A stretch of 64,000 bases of DNA. Source: Phoebastria nigripes (taxonomy: Eukaryota > Chordata > Aves > Procellariiformes > Diomedeidae). Position numbers and translations under genes: made by a program. The notes beneath the pieces are model-generated. The model did no database searches. It had not been told where the DNA came from and saw only the letters and a program-made list of their open reading frames with translations. This document shows, piece after piece, positions 49,520-60,100 of this stretch. Position 1 is the stretch's first letter, and the number at the start of each line of letters is the position of its first letter. The DNA lies in contig JAYKAV010002974.1 of assembly GCA_035582835.1 (NCBI GenBank), positions 537,000-600,999 on the forward strand, in the 5' to 3' direction.

Positions 49520-52500
49520 CTGAAAAGAAATATAACATTTTTAGAAAATAATTTTTTGTTTGATGGCTATGTGTCATTTCAAAGTTAACAACTGGAGAAC
49601 TAACTTTGGCAATAAAAACAGTGCAACTTGACAGAAGCATCATTAGACCACCTTATAAAGAGCAGTAATTGGAATTCTAGAAGAATCGCATTTAAAGTCA
49701 CTCAACTCTGTTTCATTAGTTTACCTGAAATGTTCTCTGGTTACTGTTTCTGCATTTACCTTGCTATCTGTAAGTTTGTATTTAAAAAAACCAAAAAAAA
49801 CCAAAAAAAANCCAAAAAAAGACAACAACAACAACAAGCAGCGAACAGCAAATCTTCATTCAAAAACCAGATTCTATCTAATCCTAGAGTAGGTTTGCCT
49901 ATTAAAAGGGGAATGAGACAAGCATAAAGGAATCTTGTAGCAGGGCCAAGCAAAAATCCTAACTCCTCCTGAACTAGAATCTGGTGGAGCTGAGAGAACC
50001 ATAGTCCCCCTGCAGCAATAGGTCAAATTTGCTGCCAGAAGTGGAGAGAAACATAGCTGTGGAAGCTCTAAACCCAGAGACTTAGCTATAAAGCACTTCC
50101 ATTTAGACTTCTGATGGATGATTTTTTTTATTTCCTACTCTTGTTTTCAGTTCTTCTCATGGTATCAGTACATCAGAGGTGTAGGTATGCAGGGAAAAAT
50201 TAATCAAGCATTTCACCTAAGCGACCAGCAGAATTTCTAGTGAAGTCAAGACATGCATGCAAACTAGTATGCAGAAAAGGTGAAATCTGCTGGCCATCAA
50301 ACCAGACCTGTTCTCTCAAGCTTCACTAGCTACTAACAGAAAGGGAGGATCGCAGTCACCAAAGATGAAAGAACATGGTGTCCACAGAACTCCAAGGAAC
50401 ACATCTGGAGTTCCTCATTCCTTCCAAATTCTTTCCAACATTTTACGTCTTCAGTCTTGTAATCAAACAGAACATTTTAGGTTCTGCTGCCACAATTACA
50501 GATTATACTCGCTCATATCCATATTATTTCTTGAAAGTAGGTATCTACTTTCAAAGCAGTCTACACTCATATATCCAGCACATCACTTAATCTCAACAGA
50601 ATAGTGATCTGATGAAGAACTGTGCCAAGCGCACAGAACTGGAAGAGCAAAAGCGAGCAAACTCATGGGTCGAGAGAAAGACAGTTTGATAGGTGAAGGA
50701 AAGTGGAAACACCCCCCACCCCCCAACCAAAAAAAACCAAAAAACAAGTGAAGCAAAGGAAACTGCTCGCTACCTCCCATAGGCAAACTAATGCTCCAGC
50801 CAGTCTCTGAACAATGGCCACCCTGGAAGCCAAAGCCCCCCTTCTTCTTCCTCTACCCCATCTTTTATTGCTGAGCATGACATTATACGGTAGGGAATTT
50901 CCCTTCAGCCAGTTTGGGTCAGCTGTCCCAGCTGTGTTCTCTCTCAATCTCCTGCCCATCCCCAGCCTACTCAAGGGGAGTGGAGGGCAGAGTACGAAAC
51001 AGAGGAAGCCTTGACACTGTGCAAGTACCCTTCAGCAATAGCCAAAACACTGGTTAACACAGTGTTATCAGCACTGTTTTAGCCACAAATCCAAAACACA
51101 GCACCATACAGGCTGCTATGAAGAAAGTTAACTCCATCCTGCACAGACTCAGTACATCATTAGTAAAATTGGTCATTTTAGAACTTATCAGGGTTAAAAA
51201 AGATTCCAGGCAAGGTTTGTCCAAGAGCTAGTCTGTAAGACCCTAAGTCTATGTCTCAAGTTCCTTCATCCAATATCTAAAGATCTGTATCTCTAGTGTC
51301 TTCAAAAGTTATATGCATAAGTATGCACTTATTCCAGAATTATTTCTACAGTGTAAACCCATGTNCTACTTTACCTCCTTAGCTGTGCAATCATACCCAT
51401 CACTTCTCTACTAATGGCCTATTTAGCTCAAATGATGTTTGATTTCCTATTCTACATCTCAAGGTGCGGGATCTATTTCTACCACTCACTCTTTTGAATG
51501 AATACTCTGGTTTTGTTTAGCCCAATCCATTTCCAAGCTATCAGGGCTGCATCTACAATTGAAAAAAAAAATTGTTATTTTTAAATATGAATTTACTACA
51601 GAAATGGTATCTGCAGTAGACAGCTTTATGCTGAATTACTGCCTTTATTAACAACTCTGAATACGTTCAACAGAGTTACAATAGCTTNAACCCACACAGC
51701 CACTACCCAGGCACATTAAGTAGACCTCATGAACAAAATCAGTAGTATCAGTAGTCAGTATACTGTAATCTCCTAACCGATTACATACTAACTTGCTGAG
51801 GTAGACAGGTTGTTGCACAACTACTAACCATTCAAAAGGAAAAGCAAACTTTAAGAAACCATGCCAACTTTACACAGAGGCTGTTAGCCAAAACCACAAA
51901 CATCTTCAGAGCAAAGCACTGGAAGAAGCGAACAAAAGAAAGTCCTGAGCAGTCTTGGAAAGGCTTCAGCTGCAAGCACACCCTCATCCTTCGGACTCAA
52001 GCTCCGGCCGGGAAGCCGAGAAGGGAATCAGCGGCGACGACGCGCTCACAGAGGGAGGCCCCTGCCCCCTCCAGAAAGGAGTTTCTAGGCTAGAGGCGCG
52101 CAGCGACTCCCAGGTTTAGGNCACAACCCCTCAAAACAAAGCTCGGAGGAAGCTGCGGCAGCCCCCGGCCGGCAGCCCCAGCTCCGCCCGACAGCCCGGC
52201 TCCTCCCGGCCCCGCTCCCTGACAGAGGTGGCTCAACTCGAATTATTTGCATCGACGCAGGTGCCCGTCCCTGCCGAGCAAAGGCCGGAGACCTGCCGCC
52301 GGGCACACAGGCGAGGCTGCAGCCCCGCCACGCCGAGCTCCTTCGGCCTCAGCGTAGGCCCGCGGACGGCGGCCGCGCCGGAGGAGCCCTCAGCACCCCC
52401 TTCGGCCTCGCCATCCCGAGGGGCGCCCCGGATCGGCCCGGCCCAGCCCAGCCCAGCCCAGCCCGTCCCGTCCCGTCCCCCCTCCTCTTCCCGTTGTGCC

Positions 52501-52619
52501 AGACTCGGGTCACTACAGACAGCGACGGCCTGGCAGGAGCCGGCACGGCAGCGCTCACCGGCCGGGGCGCTGGCACTGGGCCAGCGGCGGGGGCAGAAGG
52601 AGCCGCGGCTGCCACTTAC

Positions 52620-52760
52620 CGGCTGCAGCCCGCCCCTCGGGAAGGTACTGACAGTCCGCCAGTGCGCACGCGCCGGGCGCAGGCAGCGGCGCACGACCGG
52701 GCGCGCAGGCGCAGAACGAAGCCCCCACAGCGCTCCCCCGCCGTTGGCCGGCGCGCATGC
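52620..52760 (-). other. EXOC3: Probable non-coding first exon of EXOC3
   Basis: A strong donor (GCAGCCG|GTAAGTGGC on the minus strand, exon end at 52620) sits inside the CpG island upstream of exon 2, with no ATG-led frame needed. The transcription start is not visible and the 52760 limit is approximate. Confidence 0.55.
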
Positions 52761-52806
52761 GGGTTAGGCACCTTCACCTGTTCACGGGACCGGGCTGCGC
52801 CTGCGC
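52663..52806. promoter_or_regulatory. Cluster of NRF1-like sites
   Basis: Four near-palindromic GCGC-type motifs lie within 150 bases: TGCGCACGCG (52663-52672), GCGCGCAGGCGC (52701-52712), GCGCGCATGCG (52751-52761) and TGCGCCTGCGC (52796-52806). They match the TGCGCATGCGC style of NRF1, a factor common at housekeeping bidirectional promoters. Confidence 0.6.
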
Positions 52807-53100
52807 GGCCCCGGGAAGAGGTGGGGGAAGGGGGGGCGCGCTCGCTAAGTGAAAAAGCCTGTGGAGGAGCCGTAGCGGCTCAGGCTGCTTTAGTGGCTGC
52901 GGAGCACCGCTGCCTGCTCTCCCTGAGGAGTTTCATCCCGGTGACGAGGTGGCTGCGTACGCGCACACGTTACTGGGTGCGACGGGAGAGGTGGGAGCGA
53001 GGGGAGCGCCCCCGTCTCCTCAGAGCGGGCTCGGGGCTGCCGGCTGCAGCCTGCGGGGCTAGCGGCAGCGCCGCCTCTTCTTTCTCCCCTCCTGTTGCTT

Positions 53101-54171
53101 TTTTACAGTATCTCAGTGTCGAGGGCACTATCAGTATTTCTGGGGCGTNATTCAGGGTCACTGAGGTCGGTTAAAAAAATAAAATGCAGAAGTCCTTTGA
53201 GGTGTTAAANCTTTGGGTTTGAATGGTAACCTACTGCAGTGAAAGCTTGGTCGTTGGGTATCGTATGTTGGAAAAAGGAAGCATGCTAAGTAAGGGTGCC
53301 ACAGGTGGATAAGCTGCGAATCATGCAGTATCGTTCAGATCTATGTGGAAGTGGCTTTGCCTGGCAGAGGAAAAGGGAAAGTCCTCATTCAGCCACTTGT
53401 CTCGGCTGTGTCTCTTCACGTGTTGCCCAGAACCCAGGTTGCTGCCCTGCTGAGAAAGGCTGTGCTGAGGAGAGCGGCGTGGCTGCCAGGGTGCAGCTCG
53501 CTATGGCATCCCCTGGCTCTGCATGCCAGACATGCTGAGGCTCAGGGAAGCTGCTTGCTTAGGATTTAATTTATATGTAAGGCAAAACTATGGTGCATTT
53601 AAAAAGACAAGTAGTTACGAAATTAGCACGGGGTTGGTGGATACAGCGGGAAATGGGGACAGACGAGGTGCCTCCTGGGGACTGGGTTGTTAGCTGGGTT
53701 TGTGTAGGGGTTGCCATAGCAGCTGCCAGCAACTCCAAGTGCCCAGGCAGACCGCAGGCTTAAAAACCCCCTGGAGATTAAGCAAGTNCCTCAGCCAGTA
53801 CTCTGTGCCCAGCGCTTTGCAGAGGGACCTGCAGCTGTCGTGTAAGAAGGAGCTTAACCTGTCCCTCAACGCGTGAGTTCCCACCTGCAGCAGTCTGATC
53901 AGAGAGAAATGACAGTTATGCAATTAGAAATAAAGTTTTGTTAACAGGCAACCTTAGAAGAGCTTTTATCATTTTGTAAACTGCTTAGATCTTCTCATTT
54001 TAAATTAGCAACCAAAAGTAGAGATTTTTTTTTTCTTTTCCTTGCTAGTCTATCATATTGGTGCTATAACAGGGATAAAAATACGGAAGGTGTGGTTGGT
54101 TGTTACAATGTTACATTGTCCAGTCATTTTCTGTATTGTTGATTTAGGTTGATTTTTGTGTGGTGGTGGAG
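53101..54171 (+). other. Region between the CpG island and the first dynein exon found
   Basis: May contain the dynein 5' leader. A possible acceptor (GATTTAG|GTTGAT) at 54147 would leave an open frame into the first coding exon, so the true start could lie in an upstream exon. No clear exon was identified here. Confidence 0.4.
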
Positions 54172-57100
54172 ATGGAGGAGACTGTGGGAGGTGACAGTCA
54201 GTTAGGGGGAAGAGTTGAGCCTAGTTCCTCTCCTGGTCACTTTGCACAGCAGGAATCAGAACGACTGAGAGCAACGCAACTTTCTTCCAAACCCAACATT
54301 GATCTCTGTCCACCTCTCATTGCTATAAAAAAAGGTAAGGGAGAAAATAATGATAAGTACTTCATGTTGGCTTTGTATGGAAAAAATTCCAGGAACAAAA
54401 TGAGAAAACAATTACTAAGTAGAGTGTTTAAGTTTATAACAGGTACTTAGATATATTGGGTGGGTACGTGCTATTCTGAACGTGCCAGTGTAGGGACTGC
54501 AATGTGCAATTTCCAGCTTTATAAATAAATATGTACATATAAATAAACAAATGCTTTTTTTTTTTATATATATATATATGTATTTACAGGGTTATGCACA
54601 GTGCAACTCTGATCCCTTAGCAGATTTCCTAGAGTTGAATCATAGTAACATGATTAGAACCATTTTTCTGGAATTAAAATGAGTAGTATTCTATAGTATG
54701 GTATACTCTATAGTATAGCATATAGTATGGTATCTCTTTTCTGGAATATATTAACAGCGATAATAGATTGAATAATTAGTTCAAAGATTATTGAACGTGG
54801 CCTCGCAACGACATCAGCCAGCTCCCTCAGTGCTCGTGGGTGCATCCCATCAGGGCCCATGGACTTACGTATGCCCACTTTGCTTAAGTATTCCCTGACC
54901 TTGTGGAAGAGGATCAAGTTAGAGAGTACTGAAGCAAAGTGGGCATACGTAAGTCCATCCATCTCAGACCCTCTTTCATGTAAGANAAGCAAAGTGGGCA
55001 TACGTAAGTCCATGGGCCCTGATGGGATGCACCCACGAGCACTGAGGGAGCTGGCTGATGTCGTTGCGAGGCCACGTTCAATAATCTTTGAATGTTCATG
55101 GCAACTGGGAGAGGTGGCTGAGGCCTGGAGGAAAGCTAATGTCACTCCTGTCTCTAAGAAGGGCAAGGAGGACCCAGGGAACTACAGGCTAGTCAGCCTC
55201 ACCTCAGTCCCTGGGAAGGTGATGGAGCAGCTAATTCTGTATACCATTTCCAGGCACATGAAGGGCAAGAAGGTGACTGGGAGTAGTCAGCATGGATTCA
55301 CCAAGGGAAGAAAGGCTTGATCAACCTCATTGCCTTTTGCAATGAAATTATTGGATTGGTAGGTGAGGGGAGAGCAGCGGATATAGTCTACCTTTTCTTC
55401 AGTAAGGCTTTTGACATTCTCCTGTTGGGAAATTTTTATTGTGTCCCTTGAGGTGAATTAAACACACATTTGTGCTGAAATAATATATTTAAAAAAAAAA
55501 ATTAATGAACAATGCATTGGACAGAGTCCTACCGCCATAACCAGTTCTATAAGAAGTCTGCAAAGATGCTTCCCGAGCTGATTCCTTATATATACTTGCA
55601 CCAGCACCAGTCGTGTGAGCATCAGCATGGAGTGTCTCAGCCCAGCCTTGGGTCCATCCCCCAGCACCAGCTCTGCTGCCCAAAGGTAGACCTTGAGCCT
55701 TGCATTCCAGGATGGCTACAAGATAATGCTGTGGCTGTTTCTTATCTCATCACCAAGGGAAACTACACTCCCTTACAGGGAGTTGTTCTGTCTCTGGCAT
55801 TCTTGCTTCCAGCCAGCTTAACCCCTTCTGCAGTTGGGGGGCCTTCTTGCTCTCCATGCCAGATTGTTCCTGGGTTACAAATTACTACTGCTGAGCAGTT
55901 ACAATTTGAATTTCCCCTTCACTCCCCTAAGATCCTCATAGAGAAGCTAATGAAGTGTGGGCTGGATGAGCAAACAGTGAGATAGATTGAACACTGATTG
56001 AACAGACAAGCCCAGAGGGTGGTGATCAGTGGCACAAAGTCTAGTTGGAGGCCAGGAGGTAATGGTGTACCCCAGGGTTCAATACTGGGTCCAGTCCTGT
56101 TTAACATCTTCATTAATCATCTGGATGATGGGGCAGAGTGTACCCTTAGCAAGGTTGCTGATGACACGTAACTGGGAAGGATGGCCAATACAGCAGGGGG
56201 TCCTGCTGCCATCCAGAGGGACCTTGACAGGCTCAGGAGTTGGGCTGACAGGAACCTCAGGCAGTTCAACAAGAGGATGTGCAAATTCCTGCACCTGGGG
56301 AGGAACAAGCCCATGCACCTGTACATTCTGGGAGCTGACCAGCTGGAAAGCAGATTGGTGGGAAAGGACCTGGGGGTTGAAGATGAGCCAGCAATGGGCC
56401 CTTGTGGCAAAGAAAGCTAATGATACCATGGGCTGGATAAGGAGCAGTGTTGCCAGCAGGTCAAGGGAGGTGATCCATCCTCTCCATTCAGCACTGGTGA
56501 GCCCTCATCTGAAGTACTGTGTCCAGTCCTAGGCTCCCCAGTACAAGACCTGGACATACTGGAGAGAGTCCAGTGAAGGGCCATGAAGATGATGAATGCA
56601 CTGGAGCATCTCTCCTATGAGGAGAGGCTGAGAGAGCTGGGACTGTTCGGGCTGGAGAAGAGGAGGATCGGGGGGGATTGCATCAGCGTGTATAAATACC
56701 TGAAGGGAGGGTGTAAAGAAGATGGAACTGGGCTCTTTTCAGTGGTGTCCAGTGACAGGACAAGAGGCAATGGCCACAACCTGAAACACAGGAGGTTCCT
56801 GAATATCAGGAAACACTTTTTCACTGTGAGGGTGACTCAGCCCTGGCACAGGTTGCCCAGAAAGGCTGTGGAGTCTCCCTCCTTGGAGATATTCAAAAGC
56901 CATCTGGACATGGTCCTGGGCAACTGGTTCTAGGTGGCCCAGCTTGAGCAGGGGGTTGGACCAGATGACCTCCAGAGGTCCCCTCCAACTTCAACCATTC
57001 TATGATTCTGTGAATAATACATTATAATCAGGGGAAAAGAGACACAATCTGTAAGAAAATTTATAAGGAAATCAGTGCTATTAGAATATTAATTTTAGTC

Positions 57101-60100
57101 ACAATCTCATCATTTATTTAGAATAGATTAAACAGTAGTTCCTGAAAGTTTAGTGAGCCGCTCATTAGCACTACTGCATGCTCCACTGAGGATCCTATTT
57201 GCTGCCAAGGATGGAACCTAAATGTCATCTTCTGAGAAATAAAATGGTCGCTTTTTCTTGGACTAAAAGCAAGCTGTAGCAATTACAAATAGCATTGTTC
57301 AGTGCTTTCAAATAATTATCTTTTCAAAGCTAACTAAAACAGTATTTCTGTTAAGGAGAGATAAAGCAATATTTAGGAGTGCTTTGTAATTAAAATTTTT
57401 AAAAGAGAAATGGTGGCTGGCTAGAGATAAGTTATTGTACTTGGTATCAGGAAAACAAATACTCTTATTTGTTACTTAAATGACTTAAAAATATTCAAAT
57501 CCTAATTTCTGGGAAAAACAAAGGCATGCAATAAATTTTTTATTGAATAACTTAAAGGGCTTCAAAAGCTCTTAAGGAGGCTTAAACAATCAACATAAGA
57601 TAGTTACACACTCTAATGATATATGTCCTGTTTTTATTGCAAATATTAGCAATCTTTATTCTTCAGATATTCCACGTGGTCAAGCTGTCTTGCAAGTCTC
57701 TGCATGTAGCAAGTTTGTCAGAAATGCATAAGACTGACAATCAGAATTTAGATAAAGAAGTAACAGAAGAGGAATAACTGGGTGACAATAGCAAGTGTGA
57801 AAAGTGACAATATTTCAGAGTCTCTATTTTTTCCAGAACTGATTTCTTCAAGCTCGTACCTTAAATAGCTTTTTTTTACCTCTACTGCTATCAGTAGGGA
57901 TTGTTTGCAATTGAACTTGAGATAAAAGCCATTATAAGACATCTTTTCCCCCTAACGGCTTCTAAGGGTTTCTGCTGAGGCACAGGTTTTCTAATGTTCC
58001 TTTCATGTCTCATTTTCCCCAGCCTGAGAAGAGGTTAGATATTAAGATACGGCAGATATTGAGACACAACATGGCAGGTCTTGTAAATGCATTTGTTATG
58101 CATATACCTGAATAATTAGAACTTGTCACCTCTTTTAACTAGACACGGAAAGTAAGCATCGTAGACGTGGAGGGGACCTGAAGACAAGGAGCACTGAGCT
58201 AGGATCTGCTGTCACAGGATCACCTTTGACTGCTGTTCTTCCGGCAAGTGTTTTCATGCTAAAATAGGTGGTGACTCAGCTACCTTTTGTCTGTTAAATT
58301 TTTGTCTGTACAGATTATTCTTGAAGTCTTCATTGACAAAAGTTTGGCCTAATACTGGAGGGTGTTGAGTTCCTTCAGTCTCTGTTAATTACAAGGAAAA
58401 AAACAGTGAACCACTCAAAAGTGTATACAGTGCTAGGCCATTTACTTTCTGTGCTCACAATGTGTGTTGCTGGGATTTTGGTTTTTGTTTTTTTTTTTAA
58501 TTATTCACTGGTTAATCCTCTTTCTTTGCCAAGATGAAAATTCATATTGGTTAAGAATACTTGAATAAGGTCATGCTGCATCAGGGAAGGCATATGCAAA
58601 ACAAGAGATCCAGCTCTGGCATGGAAGCCAGAGATGATAAAAGACTGGCATAGATGAGTTGGGACCTACATGGGAGAAAAATGAGTGGTGAATCAGAAAA
58701 GATGTAGCTTTTAGAGACATCAGAATGGTACTGACCAACAACTACAGGTATTCAGGCATTCTTGGTGTCTCCTGGTCTCAAAGAGATGCAGGTAGAGACA
58801 GGACTGATGTAAAACATCCGTTCAGAGTCTGGGGTAAGACCAAATGGTAGGAGGCAAAGGTGGATGTTGGCCAGCTTTTTGTTTTTTTAATCTAAGAGTA
58901 AATCAGGATTGATCAATTACAATTCCTAGTTTAGAGTACTGGGAAGATGATGTAATTTATCTTTGTTTCTCTCCAATAAAAATTGTGAGGTACAGAGACA
59001 CTCCAGACTTCCCCAGACTCCAGATACTCATGTCAGTGGGAGCTGTGTGTAGAAGGAAATGCTCTGTGTGGTGACTTTTTTACCCAAATCTTTAGTTTTC
59101 TGTATAGCTTCTGAAGATTATCTGTTGACTTAAAAATGTTATTCACCATATCTATTTTCAGTCTTGTTCACACTGTTATGAAGTTTTTAAAAAATCCTTT
59201 GTCTACATAAAACTCCTTCTTTATCATTCTGCTACTGCTTTTATATGACCTGCATATTAAACATCAATTGTATATTTGTTCCAGTGGTGACTGATTTTGT
59301 AGTGGATTTATTTCCTTTGAGGTAATAACTTGATACTATATATTAAAATGCTGGCTGTATAGAGATAGATCTGGTCCCAAATCTGGAATATGGACATATA
59401 GAAGTATGGAAGCTGCATTCACAAAGCTGAGATTTGAATTAGAGCTTTTACAGTGCTAAATTTGTATTGTGACCTTAGCCTGAATCCACACCTGATTCTG
59501 AGGTTCTGATCTGAAGTTTCCGATCTGAAGTTTCCATTGTAGCAACTTTATACTGAGAAATAATTCCGTCCTAACAAGTTAATTATTACCGATCTTTCCC
59601 CTCTGCGTTCCTTAGATGTAATTTTTTATGTTCCTGCTTGAAGTAGTTTATGAAACCAGTTTAAAGATCAACAATGTAAAATACAATCCTTAAGTGAGGA
59701 AAAAAAATCTCTCTATAACAAACTTTTATTTTCTAGACAACTGGTAAGAAAAGTATAGTACTTTCCAGTGAAACTAGGAAAGAACTAGCCAAGCAAGCAA
59801 AAGTAACCAAAGAGGAGAGAAGAGCTCAGATAGATGAAAGACACAAGTATTTGATATCAAGATTAGCAGATGGGATAGGCTTAAGTGAACAGCAAGTGGA
59901 GGAGGCCATTATTTCTGATGACAAGGTAAATATTAATTAAATTTTTATTGTTAAATGTACTTCCAAAATTTCCAGTCTTTTGGAACTACTTCACAATTAA
60001 CTACAATTGTAATTTTGTTTTTAGTTTCAACTTATAGAACAATTCTTTGCCCCTAGTGGACTTAAAAAGTTGCTCTTCTTTTACCAAGATGTATTGCAGG

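Larger units (their letters stand above)
25302..52619 (-). other. EXOC3: EXOC3 introns taken together
   Basis: Twelve introns lie between the exons listed for EXOC3. The longest are 45241-49334, 37754-42307, 49520-52619, 34806-37635 and 27398-30018. All borders seen are GT-AG. Long A/T runs occur at 25893-25932, 26891-26917, 34051-34065, 37762-37784, 40664-40679, 43277-43305 and 45722-45743. No additional gene, RNA gene or well-preserved transposon was recognised inside them. Confidence 0.6.
52000..53100. promoter_or_regulatory. CpG island between EXOC3 and the dynein gene, probably bidirectional
   Basis: Very high CpG and G+C. EXOC3 is read leftwards from it and the dynein heavy-chain exons rightwards starting about 1.1 kb past it. 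A CCCAG/CCCGT pentamer stretch lies at about 52440-52480. No TATA box was seen. Bidirectional use is inferred from gene orientation. Confidence 0.8.
54335..58142 (+). other. Dynein intron 1
   Basis: GTAAGG donor and TTAACTAG acceptor. It contains the repeat complex and CR1 with nested LTR described separately. From 57013 to 58142 nothing further is recognised. Confidence 0.65.

Noticed and set aside
52228..53174. Long Arg/Ala/Pro-rich ORFs on both strands
   Set aside because: Same effect in the EXOC3/dynein CpG island; no domain, and the EXOC3 first exon is non-coding.
55512..55985. 157-codon ORF
   Set aside because: It runs from inside the solo LTR into CR1 sequence and so crosses a transposon border; it is not a gene.
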